NCBI GenBank assembly: GCA_039602395.1
Contig: JBCNJP010000019.1
Coordinates: 5,658,997-5,722,996 of the forward strand
Direction of reading: 5' to 3'
DNA: 64,000 bases
Source: Deinandra increscens subsp. villosa
Lineage: Eukaryota; Streptophyta; Magnoliopsida; Asterales; Asteraceae
Both the position numbers and the translations under genes were made by a program. The notes below the pieces were generated by a model. It made no database searches, was not told where the DNA came from, and worked only from the letters and a program-made list of their open reading frames with translations. Shown piece after piece: positions 60,775-64,000 of the stretch (position 1 is its first letter; every line of letters starts with the position of its first letter).

Positions 60775-63191
60775 ATGGCGGGCCAATCCGAGCTTCATGG
60801 TTCTACATTTTCAGCCGCTGAGGTAATTTGAATTGTTATAAGCGTATTTGATAATATGAGAAGCTTAAGCCATTTTAAATGACCTATGAATTTTGGATTG
60901 AATCATTCAGTTGGAGTTTTTAGCAGAAGACGAAATGATCGAGATAGTTCCAAATTTAAGAATAAAGCCTCTCAGTTTGATTTGTGTAATGTTCTTTCCC
61001 TTTTTGTTGTTTACTTTTGTACTTTATGACTTTATTATGTAACTTCTTTTATAAACTTACAAACATTCCAAAGTCTCATATAGTTTTAATGTATTGTTAA
61101 CATTAGTTTCATGTTATTCTTTTAAATAATTGGCAGGGTGATTTTGGTCCGTTTCAGCCACAAATACCTACTCAAGTTCCAATATGGTTGGCTGTGGCTT
61201 TGAAAAAGAGAGGGAAATGTACTATTCGCCCTCCAGATTGGATGTCTGTTGGTAAACCTTTACTCCATGAAATTCAAAAACACACAGACTCACAGTTTTG
61301 TACATATATATGTGTGTGTGTATTCTTGGCTGTTACTCTATTACCGCCAGCCTATGATGAAATCAAAAGTCCAATTTCAGGAAAAATGAACAAACATTTT
61401 CATAAAAAAATGTTTCAGATATTCTGAAGCAGGCGGCATAACATAAGATATCAGTTGTAGTAGTAGCATTATAAACGGTTAAGCGGAGATTAGTTGGTTC
61501 CCCAAAACCTCATGTTTATCAGTTGAAATTAGCCATTTACACATAACTACATTAAAATTATAAGGTACCAAACATTTTATTTTGTGTTCACATAATCTAG
61601 GAATAATTATAGTTTATGTATGACATATCAAGCTGAACATTATATGCATCCACTTAATCTTGGTAAAAAATGAAGTGTTACTTATTTTTCTATTTAGTAA
61701 CCAGTTTCTTTCTGAAATTTTCTTTTCCCCACTAGAAAAGTTGACTCAGGTTTTGGAGGCAGAGCGTGACTCAGCAAGCTCTTTTGAAGCATTGCCGTTT
61801 CATTATGTTGAGATCTCAAGGCTTCTTTTTGACCAGTGAGTGGGGTTTACATGTTTATCTACTAGTATTCTTTTGCAGTTTACTATTAAAAAGCTCTTTA
61901 ACAAGTTGTCCTTGATTCAGTGCTCGTGATGATATTCCAGAAGTGTATATGGTTAGTCTAAAAATCTGTGTGGGAATATAGCCTTATGAAATTATTTATA
62001 TTATAATTTAGGAAAAACAGAAGTTTAAAAACTCGTTTTTTTTATATTCGATAGGTAAGATCTCTTATTGAAGACATCAAAGATGTAAGGTTTCACAAAA
62101 TTGGTACTGGATTGGAGAAGCTTTCATCCCGGACATATGCAATGAAGGTATAATAATTTGGTCATGTTTCTCATTACAATAAACTACATAAAATTGGTGG
62201 TACTGATGTGTCATAATTTTTTACAAAGTACTTTCAATGGTAATTTATCAAATCTGTTGAAATCAGTTAACCAGTATTTATAGTTTTGGCAAACCTTATT
62301 TAATAATAACTCAAATAGGATGACTGCTTTATTCATTTTTTTGCGAAGACCCAAAAGTCATAAAACCTGAACTATTTTTGATGAAATATAACTCTGTTAT
62401 TGATAACAAAATTGCTTTTTATCGAAAACAGTATTTACAGTTTACAGTTGATATCTGATCACCATGTACTTGCAAGTTTCTAAAGAAGTCAAGTAAGTAA
62501 CTAATAGTTTTCACCAATCCTCAGTGTCATACATCTTGCAGGCTAGAGGTGGCAAACCGGGCCAGTTGCGCTACTAGTCAAATGTCAATACTTTTTAAAA
62601 CATGCTGGGTTGAGTAGACCAAAACACTTTGTATATAGTTTCCAAATTTAACTAAATGATTAGGTTGTCAATATGATTACAAAGATATAAAGTTTCAGTA
62701 ACAATCTAATCTGCTGACTAACATGATCTGGGAAATTTCATGCACTATAAAAATACACTTCGGATGGCTTTGACTTGATTGACATGTCTATATTAAGCTT
62801 TTTGATCTATTAAGAGGTAGAACACAATCTAAATCTACCATTCAAAAGTAAAGGTGTTGAAATTGCCACTTTTTTATATGAATTTATTATTTTTCTTTGC
62901 TTATATATAACACTGAAACATGCAGCTAAATTTATCTGCTATGGAAGTAAATGTAATACGGCCATTTGTTACTGGAAGTCTAGAAACATTTTACAAACTC
63001 ACCTCTCCTGAGATTATTCAAGAATCAGAGAGCCAGGAATATAGACAGCCTCAAACAGCTGACCGTGGACCTAGGGTAAGATTTTACACATGATCAAATT
63101 ATTTACTTATTCATATCATATATGCACACACACACACACTGCTGCGTATTCAACAATTTCTCTTTTTTTCCAGCGTGTATTGAGACGGTAA
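60775..63191 (+). CDS. PSF2: GINS complex subunit PSF2, 209 aa
   Basis: Eight exons join in frame: 60775-60822, 60911-60985, 61137-61251, 61736-61835, 61921-61951, 62055-62147, 62926-63075, 63174-63191. Hallmarks are EFLAEDEMIEIVPNLRIKPL, then GDFGPFQPQIPTQVPIWLAV, ALKKRGKCTIRPPDWMSV, FHYVEISRLLFDHARDDIPE, RSLIEDIKDVRFHKI and MEVNVIRPFVTGSLETFYKL. With SLD5, PSF1 and PSF3 it forms GINS, which with CDC45 and MCM2-7 makes the replicative helicase in the nucleus. Length matches family members (about 200-210 aa). The C-terminus (…RRVLRR-type basic end) comes from a tiny 18-nt exon. No lesions. Confidence 0.94.
62544..62660. mobile_element. hAT-type end fragment in PSF2 intron 6
   Basis: TAGAGGTGGCAAACCGGGCC begins a stretch with ggttgagtagacc, again one TAGAGGTG-type hAT end with no partner or TSD found. 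Confidence 0.45.
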
Positions 63192-64000
63192 AAAGGCCTT
63201 GGTGACATGAATGCTCTTTCAAATCACCTGCATATCCATCAGAAGTGATTCCTCAAATCCTTTTCTTTTCCCTTCACTAGAAGAGAAAATGTACCCCTTA
63301 AGTTTCTCAGTCAAGTTAGTTTATTTATCCACTTTGAACATTTGCCTGTTTCGTTTGTTTAGAATTGTCTGCAATTATTTTAAAAAAAATTGGTGCATAG
63401 TCTGTGCTTTTGTAGATCTGTTTTTTAAACTTTTAGTGCCTCTAAAATACTAATTAAGATAATTTTTTTTTCTAAAAGCCATGTTAAAAGCTATTATAGT
63501 GACTTGTTAGTTGTTATATTGATATGTAAGTCAAGGGCAATTGAGTCATTTTATCACCTTTGCCAATGGTAAAGTACTTAGATGTAGGCTCTGGCCTTTG
63601 GTACAAGTTTAATTCATGTACAAAATGAAACTGACCTAGTTGACCATGTGCTTAACAATATTGTTTCTAATAGGATCCTTCGTATGTCAAGTTCAATTTC
63701 ATGTACAAGTTTAATTCTTTTTGTTGCCTAAAACTGCCAGCAATTTTTTTCATGTTCGCTACAGAGCTGGCCCAAGATTAGCTGTGAGATCTCACATGTT
63801 GATTTCCAAAACATGAAATATATCGTGTGCCATTTTTCCATAGCATAAAAGGTTTGTCACAAGGAACTCTTATGGCTTAACCTATATTCTTAAAACCCAG
63901 TCTGCAAAATCTTAGATTCGTGCATTTGGACGGTTGGTTTTGTATCTTATTAGGTTAGTTGCTAATAAACATGCCATTTGCTCTTTCTTCTGTGATCGTA
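63192..64000. other. PSF2 3'UTR and downstream spacer
   Basis: AT-rich, no further gene recognised. The first 150-300 bases are probably PSF2 3'UTR. Confidence 0.45.

Noticed and set aside
1..64000. CRISPR array, operon or bacterial island
   Set aside because: No spaced repeats, no dense same-strand genes; introns and plant families show nuclear plant DNA.
1..64000. Interstitial telomere repeats near the TRFL gene
   Set aside because: No TTTAGGG arrays were seen; the TRFL gene is only a coding locus.

Overview
This is a plant nuclear window. Genes are split by GT-AG introns, and it holds plant-only families (alpha-expansin, RLCK kinases, plant SR protein, DUF547), two nuclear tRNA genes and many plant transposable elements in AT-rich spacers. 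It is a eudicot; an asterid, possibly Asteraceae, is my guess from the kinase plus jacalin gene and the repeat style, not something the sequence proves. A run of exactly 500 N at 48323-48822 is an assembly gap.

Eight protein genes can be modelled exon by exon. (1) A TRFL/TRP1 telomere-repeat-binding MYB protein, minus, 6147-8840, 658 aa, with a 5'UTR exon near 10021-10240. (2) An alpha-expansin, plus, 26208-27668, 255 aa. (3) A MIP1-type leucine-zipper/DUF547 protein, minus, 29694-31933, 509 aa. (4) The SR splicing factor SCL30, minus, 39746-43080, 250 aa. (5) An RLCK-VII (PBL-like) kinase, minus, 45863-47598, 378 aa. (6) A cytoplasmic kinase fused to a half jacalin lectin, plus, 49627-51267. 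(7) The exocyst subunit EXO70A1, plus, 52673-56796, 644 aa. (8) The GINS subunit PSF2, plus, 60775-63191, 209 aa. Apart from an uncertain exon-2 acceptor in gene 3 and an uncertain 3' end in gene 6, reading frames are continuous across every junction. tRNA-Arg(CCG) lies at 13221-13293 and tRNA-Lys(UUU) at 37554-37626 (minus).

The rest is mostly mobile DNA. There is a very young Ty1/copia element (19294-24174) with LTRs that differ by one substitution and one indel, yet its polyprotein is broken twice. Two 5'-truncated LINEs carry target-site duplications (TSDs; 4831-5073 and 17768-19042). Two tRNA-derived SINE families have 3' tails that resemble the LINE tail. Two Helitron 3' ends lie at 3.6 and 4.4 kb. 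hAT-type elements lie at 13.6, 33.0 and 57.4 kb, the last with a captured kinase exon, and a Mutator-like element with a 9-bp TSD lies at 38.2-39.1 kb. A second MULE-like inverted-repeat element, a Tourist-like MITE and several hAT end fragments complete the set.

The genes do not form a pathway; this is an ordinary mixed plant neighbourhood. The items most worth following are the kinase-lectin fusion with a SINE in its domain-joining intron, the kinase-exon-carrying element next to the PSF2 promoter, the LINE/SINE shared tail, and the long palindrome inside an SCL30 intron.
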